A program made the position numbers and the translations under genes. A stretch of DNA of 64,000 bases from Saprospiraceae bacterium UBA1994 (GTDB lineage Bacteria; Bacteroidota; Bacteroidia; Chitinophagales; Saprospiraceae): positions 45,219 to 109,218 of the forward strand of contig DDCY01000015.1 of the NCBI GenBank assembly GCA_002335865.1. The letters are read 5' to 3'. Shown piece by piece: positions 16,817-25,386 of this stretch (its first letter is position 1; each line of letters opens with the position of its first letter). The notes under the pieces were generated by a model. It was not told the origin of the DNA. It searched no databases and saw only the letters and a program-made list of their open reading frames with translations.

Positions 16817-17932
16817 GTGCACATATCCAGCCTCTCTCTCACTAATTACAAGAACTATACTTCGCAGGTATATGATCTGCACAATAAACTCAATCTTGTA
16901 GTTGGTCTCAATGGTGCAGGCAAAACCAACTTATTGGATGCAGTATACTATACATGTATAGGTAAAAGCTACCTATCTACCACGGACCGTTACAATATTC
17001 GCAAAGGTGAGAACTTCCTTCGTCTCGAAGGGATATTCTACAATAATGATCAAGAGAAAAACAATATCGCTATAACAGTAGAGAAGGATAAAAAAAAGAC
17101 CATCAAGTCTGATGGCAAAAATTACAAACGAATATCTGAGCATGTAGGCAACTATCCTTGCGTAATGATTTCACCCACAGATGTCCATGGTCTGCTCGAT
17201 GCCAGTGAAGAACGACGAAAATTTATCGATCAGTCCATAACTCAATATGACAAAGACTATCTCCGTCAGTTGCTTGAATATAACAAACTTCTTAAACAGC
17301 GTAACGCATTACTTAAACTATTTGCCGAACAAAAATCATATAACAAACTGCTAATCAATACGATATCTGAAAAAATGGAACGCCCAGCCCAAAAGATACA
17401 TGAGGCGCGGAAAACTTTTGTGGATCGTATATCTAGTCAATTTAGCGCTACCTATAAGCATATATCTGAGGATAAGGAACAGGCTAGAATAGAATACAAA
17501 AGCAGTCTACATGATACACCTTTCTTACAATCGTTATCTGAGAGCAATAATCGAGATCGTATTTTGCAACGTACTACCAAGGGGATACATAAAGATGATC
17601 TCAAGTTTATCATGAATGATGATCAACTCAAAGTCTACGCGTCTCAAGGACAATTAAAGTCATTTATCATGGCATTAAAACTGAGTCAATACAAGATAAT
17701 TCAAAGCGTCCATAAAAACACTCCAATTCTACTCTTAGACGATATATTCGACAAACTTGATCAAGAAAGGGTTAAATTTATCATAGACATTCTACTAAAA
17801 GAAGACTACGGTCAAATATTCATTTCAGACACTAATCTCTATCGTGTAGAAAATATATTACAGATCCTTGAAACTAATTATCATAAATTTGTGATTGAAA
17901 GTACAGAATCTATCTCCTTAGAAAAACATTAG
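16817..17932 (+). CDS. recF: DNA replication and repair protein RecF
   Basis: 371 residues with a GTG start that gives the canonical MHISSLSLTNYKNY N-terminus. Walker A GLNGAGKTN (~30-38), the signature-like TYSTKGIHKDDL-type region (RTTKGIHKDDLKF, then ASQGQLKS) and Walker B LLLDDIFDKLD (~312-322) mark an SMC-like ABC ATPase. RecF works with RecO/RecR to load RecA at gaps and stalled forks. The stop TAG directly abuts the ATG of the DUF721 gene, indicating translational coupling. RecA loading links functionally with the damage-response cassette elsewhere in the window, but nothing ties them transcriptionally. Confidence 0.95.
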   Translation: MHISSLSLTNYKNYTSQVYDLHNKLNLVVGLNGAGKTNLLDAVYYTCIGKSYLSTTDRYNIRKGENFLRLEGIFYNNDQEKNNIAITVEKDKKKTIKSDGKNYKRISEHVGNYPCVMISPTDVHGLLDASEERRKFIDQSITQYDKDYLRQLLEYNKLLKQRNALLKLFAEQKSYNKLLINTISEKMERPAQKIHEARKTFVDRISSQFSATYKHISEDKEQARIEYKSSLHDTPFLQSLSESNNRDRILQRTTKGIHKDDLKFIMNDDQLKVYASQGQLKSFIMALKLSQYKIIQSVHKNTPILLLDDIFDKLDQERVKFIIDILLKEDYGQIFISDTNLYRVENILQILETNYHKFVIESTESISLEKH

Positions 17933-18232
17933 ATGTTCCATAAAAAATACAACGATCGTAAAATATCTGAAGTACTTGATGAGTTTATTCAGAAAAACAA
18001 AAGGATACAGATTCATCATGAGCTCAAACTCATTCAAGATGCTTGGAAATCAGAAATGGGAGATATGATAAATGGATATACCAGCAAGTTTTTTATCAAG
18101 CATGGCAAATTAGAAATCACCCTTACTTCCGCACCTCTGAGAGCAGAACTAAGTATGTCAAAACCAAAGGTCATCAAACTACTAAATGAAAAAATAGGCT
18201 ATCAAATTATCAAAGAAATCGTTTTTAGGTAA
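17933..18232 (+). CDS. DUF721 / DciA-like protein
   Basis: 99 residues. The pattern KISEVLDEFIQKN, then LKLIQDAWKSEMGDMINGYTSKFF and ITLTSAPLRAELSM is that of the DUF721 family, which includes DciA, the ancestral loader/partner of the replicative helicase DnaB in bacteria lacking DnaC. The ATG begins immediately after the recF stop. The recF-DUF721 order is common in Bacteroidota. It is basic, has no membrane segment, and is probably DNA-binding. Function in this organism is inferred from the family. Confidence 0.85.
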   Translation: MFHKKYNDRKISEVLDEFIQKNKRIQIHHELKLIQDAWKSEMGDMINGYTSKFFIKHGKLEITLTSAPLRAELSMSKPKVIKLLNEKIGYQIIKEIVFR

Positions 18233-18274
18233 AGTTAGAATATTCAAAAAGAGAATGATTCTATATTAAACGTT

Positions 18275-18790
18275 CTAGATATCTATAAGGCCTTCGGCTA
18301 TTTCCAGCTGAACAATCATTTGATCTGGATCGATACCCACTATTAAGGATTTGTGAAGCGGAATCAAAATTTCATTACCATCTGAGAGTGCTACACTGGC
18401 AAGTTCCTGCTGAGGCATTGATACCACATCAATGACCTTACCAATGAGTTGATCGTCTTGGTCATGCATTGAAAACCCTTTGAGAACTGAAAAGTACAGT
18501 CCCGGTTTTTCTTTGATTTCCGGCAAATCTTTGATAGGAAGGTACAATGTGTTACCACTACATGACTTAGCATCTTGAGGATTATCGAAGCCTTCAATTT
18601 TAATAAGAGTATCGTGAGTTTCTTCTATATATTGTACAAAGTATGGAATATAATGAGCTCCTCTTTTGAGAAAAAATACCTTATTTTTTTTGAGTACCTG
18701 AAGGATCTCATCTTCACAACTGAACTTAAGCTTACCGCTAATTCCAAAAGGTTTACCAAGCTTCCCTATCTCCACAAAGTCCTTAAGCAT
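18275..18790 (-). CDS. rimM: Ribosome maturation factor RimM
   Basis: 171 residues. N-terminal RimM barrel (VEIGKLGKPFGISGKLK) with IEGFDNPQDAKSCSGNTLYL, followed by a PRC-barrel (LIGKVIDVVSMPQQELASV and EILIPLHKSLIVGID). RimM binds S19 and helps 16S head-domain assembly. It lies 14 bp downstream of a lipoprotein gene on the same strand and converges with the recF operon. Usual partners rpsP and trmD are not adjacent here. Confidence 0.93.
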   Translation of the reverse strand: MLKDFVEIGKLGKPFGISGKLKFSCEDEILQVLKKNKVFFLKRGAHYIPYFVQYIEETHDTLIKIEGFDNPQDAKSCSGNTLYLPIKDLPEIKEKPGLYFSVLKGFSMHDQDDQLIGKVIDVVSMPQQELASVALSDGNEILIPLHKSLIVGIDPDQMIVQLEIAEGLIDI

Positions 18791-18804
18791 AATTCATATG
18801 TTGT

Positions 18805-19542
18805 TTAATAATATTCTACTAATGACTGCGAAAGTACAAAGCCTTCTTCTGCTCTATCCAATATCTCAATACTAGTATCACCATTTTGAGTACACAAGAC
18901 AACCATTTCTTTACTGATAAGACCTACACCTTTCGAATATATTTCTTTCACATATCTCTTCTCAATAGAGTTTTCGCTATCAGCCAAAATAATTTCAGTG
19001 CAATTCTCATATTGTACACCATATATGTTTACAATACTCTCAATAGCTATTACCTCAGAATCCCAATTTTTATAGACTTCTATCGATTCACCTCCAACAT
19101 TAACAATTATTGATTCGTCAAAAAACTGATTTCCATCCCACTTTTGACCCAAAGAAGTTGGAATCAGCAATTTAACAAAACGCAAATTCTCCTCAGTCCT
19201 TGTCGCTTTATTATCAATGAAACTTGCAGAATATATATCTGTTACACTCCATTGATCAGCTGGAGTTCTTTTAAATGATCTCTCGATAATGTATAAATCA
19301 ATATCTCCTGTCGTTACAAATTTATCTGTGATTGTCTCTTTCACAAAACCTTTCAAAGTATCTACTGTACTTAATTGCTTGTTGAACACTACACTATCAG
19401 TCAGATAAACCCAAGTTCGATCAACCTCTAAAGGGTAAAAATCCTTTTCTAATTCTAAATTTATTGGTGCTATTGACTTCTCTTTACAAGATGAAAAAAA
19501 CACAAGAAATACACTAAATAATATTAAGAAATATTGTTTCAT
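18805..19542 (-). CDS. Predicted lipoprotein, unknown function
   Basis: 245 residues. A lipoprotein signal peptide ends at the lipobox FFSSC (Cys19). The mature part begins with a short linker and FYPLEVDRTWVYLTDSV, a beginning often seen in Bacteroidota lipoproteins of unknown function, and continues as beta-rich sequence with no catalytic motif I recognise. The absence of an Asp directly after Cys does not settle inner versus outer membrane location in this phylum. It precedes rimM by 14 bp, so the two may be co-transcribed by chance of order. Confidence 0.7.
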   Translation of the reverse strand: MKQYFLILFSVFLVFFSSCKEKSIAPINLELEKDFYPLEVDRTWVYLTDSVVFNKQLSTVDTLKGFVKETITDKFVTTGDIDLYIIERSFKRTPADQWSVTDIYSASFIDNKATRTEENLRFVKLLIPTSLGQKWDGNQFFDESIIVNVGGESIEVYKNWDSEVIAIESIVNIYGVQYENCTEIILADSENSIEKRYVKEIYSKGVGLISKEMVVLCTQNGDTSIEILDRAEEGFVLSQSLVEYY

Positions 19543-19609
19543 TTTGACTGCACTTTAAATTGAAAATGGCATCAGCAACACATAATGGAACGTATCACAA
19601 CATTGATTA

Positions 19610-20704
19610 TTACAAACTTCTATTGATTATTCCTCCTCCCACTACATCGTCACCTTCATAAAAGACAGCCGATTGTCCAGGAGCGATTCCTTTTACATTT
19701 GAGAAGAACTCAACTTCCATCTGATCGCCTTGTTGTACAATCTTACTCAACGTGCCCGAACTATTATACCTTACTTGTGTAATAAACTCTGAATAATCTT
19801 TGATTTCCGCGTACTTCTGCATATTGAGTTGACCAACATACATTCCGTTTCGCATTAAATCTTCTACATCTCCAAGTACCACAGTATTAGTTTCTGGTCT
19901 AATCTCTGTAACATATACGGGCTTACCAAAACCTTTACCCAGTCCCTTTCTCTGTCCGATTGTAAAAAATGGATACCCTTCGTGTTCTCCTATTACTTCG
20001 CCTGTCGTATTGACAAATAATCCACCAGCTACTCTCTCCTCCAGTCCATCTACCCTACGCTTTAGAAAACCTCGATAATCATTATCCGGCACAAAGCATA
20101 TTTCATAACTCTCTGCTTTCTTTGACAATGCCTCATGCCCCCAATCTTTTGCCATCTGCCGGATCTCTGTCTTAGTGTATCCACCCAAAGGAAAATTTGA
20201 TCTAGATAGGCATTCTTGGTCTAATCCCCAGAGCACGTATGACTGATCCTTACGATCATCTTTACCTTTAGTAATGAATAACCTACTGTTTTTCTCTTTA
20301 ATATCAGCATAGTGCCCAGTTGCAATAAATTCGCAATCCATTGCATCTGCCCTTTTAATCAATGCATTCCATTTTATATGCGTATTGCAAAGCACACAAG
20401 GATTTGGTGTCCGACCAGCTATGTACTCTTCCACAAAATTATCTATCACATAATCACCAAATTCCTCACGAATATCTACAATAAAGTGATGGAAGCCCAT
20501 TTTCACCGCTACCTCTCTAGCATCATTGATAGAATCTAAACTACAGCATCCTGTTTCTTTCTTTGAAGATCCACTAGATGCATAATCCCATGTTTTCATG
20601 GTGATACCTACTACCTCATATCCTTCTTCATGAAGCATCATAGCTGCTACAGTGCTATCAATACCCCCACTCATCGCTACTAGGACTCTTCCTTTTTTAC
20701 TCAT
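19610..20704 (-). CDS. mnmA: tRNA-specific 2-thiouridylase MnmA
   Basis: 364 residues. PP-loop SGGIDST at residues 12-18; the two catalytic cysteines are visible in NPCVLCNTHIKW (~102-105) and YEICFVPD (~203); the region GQRKGLG and the C-terminal barrel are also typical. MnmA adenylates and thiolates U34 in tRNA Lys, Glu and Gln. The window also encodes MnmD, which finishes the mnm5 modification on the same nucleotide. A minus-strand TATCTTTG element sits 33 bp upstream of the ATG. Confidence 0.96.
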   Translation of the reverse strand: MSKKGRVLVAMSGGIDSTVAAMMLHEEGYEVVGITMKTWDYASSGSSKKETGCCSLDSINDAREVAVKMGFHHFIVDIREEFGDYVIDNFVEEYIAGRTPNPCVLCNTHIKWNALIKRADAMDCEFIATGHYADIKEKNSRLFITKGKDDRKDQSYVLWGLDQECLSRSNFPLGGYTKTEIRQMAKDWGHEALSKKAESYEICFVPDNDYRGFLKRRVDGLEERVAGGLFVNTTGEVIGEHEGYPFFTIGQRKGLGKGFGKPVYVTEIRPETNTVVLGDVEDLMRNGMYVGQLNMQKYAEIKDYSEFITQVRYNSSGTLSKIVQQGDQMEVEFFSNVKGIAPGQSAVFYEGDDVVGGGIINRSL

Positions 20705-20736
20705 TATGCTACTAATATGTTATTATAAAAATTATG

Positions 20737-20744
20737 CAAAGATA
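20737..20744 (-). promoter_or_regulatory. -7 promoter element of mnmA
   Basis: Minus strand TATCTTTG matches TAnnTTTG, 33 bp before the mnmA start codon. A -33 element was not clear. Confidence 0.5.
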
Positions 20745-20796
20745 AGGCAAATAGCTCTGAAATGTTCACTGAGAGTACGCTAGTTGTTGGGTAAAT

Positions 20797-21453
20797 CTAA
20801 CTTCTCCAGATAATAGGAAAGAGCAGAAGCATCAACCCGCAAATCATAAGGTCTATTGCAGCTAATATTAAGATATCTCCGCCAACTAATGTATCTACCA
20901 TAAGCGCCATAGATACTGCTGTAATCTTGATCAGTAATAGGATCACTGGCAACACTAAAGGCAATGCCATAACACTCATGATAGTAGTACCTCCTCTATC
21001 TATACCTGACAGTGCCGCTATAAATGTAAATATACATGACAAACCTAAAGCACCTAATAAAGCACCTTGAGTGAATAGACTCCAATTCACTATAGGGTTC
21101 AAAGTGAATATGGTGAGTAAGAGGATTACCAATGCTATGATTACTACTATAAATATGAAGTTATAAATCAACTTAGCAAGAATCAACTCTAAGGGATCGA
21201 ATAGCGTATAATAATGCAAATAAGTCTCTTTATTTTCTTGAACGAAACTTTTAGCTACTGCATTGATTCCGGAAAAAATCACAATTATCCAGAGCAAGAC
21301 ATTCCATTGAAATGCACCTAAAGTATTGAAAGACTTGAAGATAATAAACACCGTACAGGCAGCAAATAACAATACACCAAAAAGTGCATATGATTGCCTG
21401 AATTCTAAATCAAATTCCTTTTTAATCAAAGTGTAGAGATGTGATAGATTCAT
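20797..21453 (-). CDS. ccmB: Haem exporter protein B (CcmB), ABC transporter permease
   Basis: 218 residues from the chosen start. The frame opens further upstream (21525), but the family begins around MNLSHLYTLIKKEFDLEFRQSYALFG, so ATG 21453 is taken. Six hydrophobic segments are visible, with FSGINAVAKSFVQENKETYLHYY after the second and SGIDRGGTTIMSVMALPLVLPVI later, both typical of CcmB. CcmB works with CcmA and CcmC in cytochrome c maturation. No ccmA or ccmC is adjacent, but this window encodes at least two c-type cytochromes that would need maturation. Confidence 0.88.
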   Translation of the reverse strand: MNLSHLYTLIKKEFDLEFRQSYALFGVLLFAACTVFIIFKSFNTLGAFQWNVLLWIIVIFSGINAVAKSFVQENKETYLHYYTLFDPLELILAKLIYNFIFIVVIIALVILLLTIFTLNPIVNWSLFTQGALLGALGLSCIFTFIAALSGIDRGGTTIMSVMALPLVLPVILLLIKITAVSMALMVDTLVGGDILILAAIDLMICGLMLLLFPIIWRS

Positions 21454-21594
21454 ATTAGATGTAAATATAGCACAATACAAATAATACTTATTTAAAATAT
21501 AAGAAGTGAAATGTGCATCAAACAAAACACATTATTTTACCATAACATAATAATTTTAAATTACTTATACATTACATTTAATTGTAATATTTAG

Positions 21595-21602
21595 TATTTT
21601 TG
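21595..21602 (+). promoter_or_regulatory. -7 promoter element of the amidase gene
   Basis: TATTTTTG matches TAnnTTTG, 46 bp upstream of the ATG at 21649. Confidence 0.45.
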
Positions 21603-21648
21603 TCATGTAGTACTATTCTCACGGCTACAACAAAAAATAAAACCAGAA

Positions 21649-22863
21649 ATGCTCAAATCGATTTTAACATTAGGAATGATCTGTATTCAAATCACTTTGA
21701 TGACCGCAGCAGGTAAAAATTTCCATACAGTAAAAGCAATGTCGGGAGACGGCGTGTATTCACTATTGCGTAGATATCATTTGAGTAGCTATTCTTGCAA
21801 CATTGATAGATTCTATGAGATCAACAAACTTGACAAGAAAGCATCTTTGCTGACTGGCAAGAAATATAAGTTACCTGTTGAGATCTATAGTTATAATGGC
21901 ACGAGCATTAGATCTACAATCAATTTAGACGATTGGGAAACAGCAGTACAAATTCAACAATATAATGAGGCTATCTTTAAACTAGGGGTAAGAAAGACGC
22001 ATTATAGAGAAAGCAGAATCTTATGGGTACCTTATCACTTGTTAGAGTGTAAAGCATCGAAAGCCAAAATACCAGAAAATAATAAGAAAATTGGAGGGAA
22101 AGAAAAAGCTAAGTATTTTAAAAAGAAAGGAACAATAACAGAAAAGTTATTTGGTAATGAATATAAAAATGTAAAAATACTAGATAATCAACTTAAAAAT
22201 GAAGTATACTATGTGGTAAGCGGGCACGGAGGTCCTGACCCGGGAGCTTGTTGTACTAGTACTGAATCTATGATGTGCGAAGATGAATATGCGTATGATG
22301 TAGCATTAAGACTCACTCGTAATCTTATGCAACATGGAGCTACAGTGCATATGATCATTCAAGATAATGATGGTATTCGTGACGAAGAACTTTTAGATTG
22401 CGATAAAGATGAGAAATGCATGGGCACGGCCCAAATTCCACTCAATCAAAAAAAGAGACTTCACCAAAGAGCGGCAGCTATCAATAAGCTCCATAAAAAA
22501 TATAAGAAGAAAGGATATAAAACTCAGAAAGCAATCATGATTCACATAGATTCTCGAAGTGAATCCAAAAGTCAAGATGTCTTCTTCTATCACTGGGGCA
22601 AAAGCAAGACTAGCAAAAAACTTGCTTATGACTTACAATCTACTTTTAAAGCAAAATATAAAAAATTTCAGAAAAATAGAGGATATCATGGCTACGTAGC
22701 AGAAAGAGGACTATACATGTTACGTAATACTGCTCCATCAGCTGTATTTGTAGAGTTAGCCAACATACGAAACAAAAATGATCATAAAAGATTAATGTAT
22801 AAGACTAACAGACAAGCATTGGCCAATTGGTTATTTGAAGGAATGACTGGCGTCAAATCATAA
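21649..22863 (+). CDS. N-acetylmuramoyl-L-alanine amidase (Amidase_3) with LysM-like N-terminus
   Basis: 404 residues. Signal peptide (to about TAAG), then a LysM-like segment (FHTVKAMSGDGVYSLLRRYH, ITxxY-like LTGKKYKLP). The catalytic part (~185-400) carries the zinc ligands: His in VVSGHGGPDPGA (~193), Glu in DEYAYDVALRL (~213), His in MIHIDSRS (~299), and catalytic Glu in VFVELANIRN (~369). Such enzymes cut the amide bond between MurNAc and the stem peptide, chiefly at the septum. A Lys-rich, low-complexity linker separates the parts. A strong terminator follows, so it is probably monocistronic. Confidence 0.88.
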   Translation: MLKSILTLGMICIQITLMTAAGKNFHTVKAMSGDGVYSLLRRYHLSSYSCNIDRFYEINKLDKKASLLTGKKYKLPVEIYSYNGTSIRSTINLDDWETAVQIQQYNEAIFKLGVRKTHYRESRILWVPYHLLECKASKAKIPENNKKIGGKEKAKYFKKKGTITEKLFGNEYKNVKILDNQLKNEVYYVVSGHGGPDPGACCTSTESMMCEDEYAYDVALRLTRNLMQHGATVHMIIQDNDGIRDEELLDCDKDEKCMGTAQIPLNQKKRLHQRAAAINKLHKKYKKKGYKTQKAIMIHIDSRSESKSQDVFFYHWGKSKTSKKLAYDLQSTFKAKYKKFQKNRGYHGYVAERGLYMLRNTAPSAVFVELANIRNKNDHKRLMYKTNRQALANWLFEGMTGVKS

Positions 22864-22890
22864 AACAGAATATAAATTTGTACCTTATCC

Positions 22891-22924
22891 AAGGCTCTTG
22901 ACACAATCAAGGGCCTTTTTTTTG
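22891..22924 (+). terminator. Intrinsic terminator of the amidase gene
   Basis: AAGGC-T-CTTG (22891-22900) pairs with CAAG-G-GCCTT (22908-22917), followed by a T-run to 22924. The remaining gap to 23239 shows no coding sequence. Confidence 0.85.
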
Positions 22925-23239
22925 TTCTAGAGTCCCATAGAAATGCGCTATTTACATATTAGAACATCTTTTAGTAAATCATAACTAGAAAAATATAACA
23001 AATCGTATTAAACTCATTTAAATATTACAAGTTCAATACTTCGTAAATGGCAAACCAAAAAGATGTTAAAATTTTTTACGATTTTTAGAAAAGAATTCTT
23101 GTCCTAGTTTAGTGTAACAGGTTTCTATCAAATTTAATAGCATGATGAAATGGCTAAAGAATTGTGAATTAAAGTTTATCTAGAAAAAAATCTATCACAA
23201 CATTAGACACCTCTGAGGTCGATTGATATATTTGCTAAA
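22925..23239. other. Intergenic, no gene seen
   Basis: AT-rich; only very short frames (13 residues at most). It contains a short ACCTCTGAGGT palindrome (23209-23219 region) and a TATATTTG (-7 type) at 23227-23234, only 5 bp before the GTG of the next gene. Confidence 0.5.
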
Positions 23240-24187
23240 GTGAAAAATATCATCTTCATAACTCTAGCAAACATCTGTATTTTATTCATTGGATGTAAAT
23301 CGGAATCCGATCCATCTCAGCTCCGTATTGCTTACAATGTACTAGTCGATCCTAATTCGGATGACTACGACATATTCCTCATGGATCTGGACGGTAAAAA
23401 TTCAACAAACATATCCAACAACGAATGTATCGATTGGGTGTATAGCGCATATAATGATAAGCTCTATATAATATCTGACAGAGACACTTGCACTCGATGT
23501 TATTTCTTGTACGAAACCGATACTAAGGGTACTTACTGGAATAAGATAAGTAAGACATTAATCCAAGACAGTTGGGTATCCGTAAGAGCTGAAGGTACAG
23601 AGCTTATCATCAAGCCAGCAGGAACTGCATACGAGATTTTTCAGATTATAGATTTACAGGGAAATATACTTTCTACGGTAGATCCAAAAATGGATTACTT
23701 TAACGACCCCTGCTTTTCACCAGATGGAAGCAGTATCATTTTTAGAGGATACAATGGAGACATAAGTAGATCTAATGAAGCAGAACTCTATAGCTTTAAC
23801 CTAACATCACAAGAGAAGAAAAAAATAACAAATTATCCACCCAATACTTCTACATTTGGCAATTTCCAATACTATGCTGGTCCCCCGAGATGGAGTCCGA
23901 AATATGGTAAGATAACATACTCATCTAGTAGTAATAATCATTCTAGAATAAAAGCCATTGACACAATAAAAATAAAACCTAAAAGCCTCACTGGACATAA
24001 TATAAAATCAATTTGGCATGACATATCTCCTGATGGCAGATATCTCACATTTGACGGCCAGCTTGACTTCAAAGCAGACAGTGCTTCATCTGACATTTTC
24101 ATCATTGACTTCGATCTTCGCAGTGCAACAAAGCTGACTATCGGAAACGGATACAAGCAAGGGCCAGTATTTGTACATGAAAAATAG
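23240..24187 (+). CDS. Lipoprotein with TolB-like (PD40) beta-propeller
   Basis: 315 residues from a GTG start that yields a good lipoprotein signal (lipobox LFIGC, Cys19). The mature protein has propeller-blade signatures: YDIFLMDLDGKNSTNIS, FSPDGSSIIFRGY, RWSPKYGKITYSS and ISPDGRYLTFDG. Such TolB/PD40 lipoproteins in Bacteroidota are of mostly unknown function, probably protein-protein or carbohydrate contact at the envelope. The next in-frame ATG is ~50 residues in and would delete the lipobox, so GTG is preferred. It converges with the nucleotidyltransferase gene with only 6 bp between. Confidence 0.75.
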   Translation: MKNIIFITLANICILFIGCKSESDPSQLRIAYNVLVDPNSDDYDIFLMDLDGKNSTNISNNECIDWVYSAYNDKLYIISDRDTCTRCYFLYETDTKGTYWNKISKTLIQDSWVSVRAEGTELIIKPAGTAYEIFQIIDLQGNILSTVDPKMDYFNDPCFSPDGSSIIFRGYNGDISRSNEAELYSFNLTSQEKKKITNYPPNTSTFGNFQYYAGPPRWSPKYGKITYSSSSNNHSRIKAIDTIKIKPKSLTGHNIKSIWHDISPDGRYLTFDGQLDFKADSASSDIFIIDFDLRSATKLTIGNGYKQGPVFVHEK

Positions 24188-24193
24188 TGCGTA

Positions 24194-25102
24194 TTACGCC
24201 CAAAGATCTATTGGATAAATACCTTCTTCTATCAGTTTATTGAGTTTATCAATAACTATAGGTCTGTCTTCTTGGTAGGTTACTCCAAACCATTTACTGG
24301 TAGTATCTAATATATTGACATTCAATAACTTATTTTGTATTAGCTCATCAATCAAAGCAGGAATATAAAATTCTGACTTTTCTTCTTCACCTCTTGCTTT
24401 AATAAACTTGTACAATGCATCTTCGCAATATTCAAAGTAGCTCGGATAGAATGCCCACATATTCATACTTACTAGCGTATCTTCGGCTAACTTGTAACTA
24501 TGATCATCGTGTGGAAATATGATTACACCTTCTGTATCTCTTTGTATCTTCTCACGTTCCACCACCTTGTCGAGGTTTCCATTTCCATCAGAATAGCATA
24601 TTCCACGATTGACCGTACCGTGTTCTGACAAAGTATTACTGAGATAATAAGCCACAACAGCGTAATCAGTATTATCACTTCCCTCATTGGCCTCAAAAAA
24701 GTCTATCAAGACCTTATATGCATTCTGCCCATAATAATCATCAGCATTGATCACAGCAAATGGTCCATCGATATGGTCTTTTGCAACATATACCGCATGA
24801 CCCGTTCCCCAAGGTTTTTGTCTATCCATTGGACAACTTATACCTGCAGGAAGTCTATCTAATTCTTGACAAACAAATGCTACTTCTATCTTATCTCTAA
24901 ACTTAGTTGTGAACGCCTCTTTAAAAGCCTCTTTGAAAGACTCTCTTATGACAAAAACTACTTTAGTAAATCCTGCATTAATAGCATCATAAATAGAATA
25001 ATCAATAATCGTCTCACCACTAGGTCCAAATGCGTCCATTTGCTTAAGTCCACCATACCTCGATCCCATTCCCGCTGCCAAAACTAATAATGTTGCTTTC
25101 AT
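24194..25102 (-). CDS. Sugar-phosphate nucleotidyltransferase-like protein
   Basis: 302 residues. N-terminal MKATLLVLAAGMGSRYGGLKQ is the nucleotide-binding loop (GxGxRxxxxK) of RmlA/GalU-type NTP-transferases; VINADDYYGQNAY holds the Mg-binding Asp-Asp region expected near residue 110. It lacks an obvious hexapeptide acyltransferase tail. Substrate cannot be read off; it belongs to a Bacteroidota group usually just annotated as nucleotidyltransferase, possibly involved in polysaccharide precursor synthesis. A minus-strand TATTTTTG at 25201-25208 may be its promoter. Confidence 0.8.
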   Translation of the reverse strand: MKATLLVLAAGMGSRYGGLKQMDAFGPSGETIIDYSIYDAINAGFTKVVFVIRESFKEAFKEAFTTKFRDKIEVAFVCQELDRLPAGISCPMDRQKPWGTGHAVYVAKDHIDGPFAVINADDYYGQNAYKVLIDFFEANEGSDNTDYAVVAYYLSNTLSEHGTVNRGICYSDGNGNLDKVVEREKIQRDTEGVIIFPHDDHSYKLAEDTLVSMNMWAFYPSYFEYCEDALYKFIKARGEEEKSEFYIPALIDELIQNKLLNVNILDTTSKWFGVTYQEDRPIVIDKLNKLIEEGIYPIDLWA

Positions 25103-25265
25103 GTTATATTTATATTTATTGTAAATGTATTTTTTATTGAATTAGTATGTCAAAAATATTGAATAGTCACATACCGAAAGTTTCTTATTAACTATGTTTG
25201 CAAAAATATAAGATATGATTAATAATCATTTATGATCATTCATATATTTAGAATAAATTATTAAC

Positions 25266-25301
25266 AATTCATTATCTACACAACACTACTGATAATGAAT
25301 T
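25266..25301. promoter_or_regulatory. Perfect 11-bp inverted repeat upstream of the di-haem peroxidase gene
   Basis: AATTCATTATC (25266-25276) and GATAATGAATT (25291-25301) are exact reverse complements separated by 14 nt, ~45 bp upstream of a TATATTTG (-7) element. This looks like an operator for a dimeric regulator, or an RNA hairpin if transcribed. Confidence 0.5.
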
Positions 25302-25344
25302 ATAAACATATTTAAATTATTTACAATATGTTATTTTCATTGTT

Positions 25345-25352
25345 TATATTTG
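25345..25352 (+). promoter_or_regulatory. -7 promoter element of the di-haem peroxidase gene
   Basis: TATATTTG matches TAnnTTTG, 34 bp upstream of the ATG at 25387. Confidence 0.5.
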
Positions 25353-25386
25353 AAGCCTATGTTTTGAGTATCAAGATGTAAAAATT

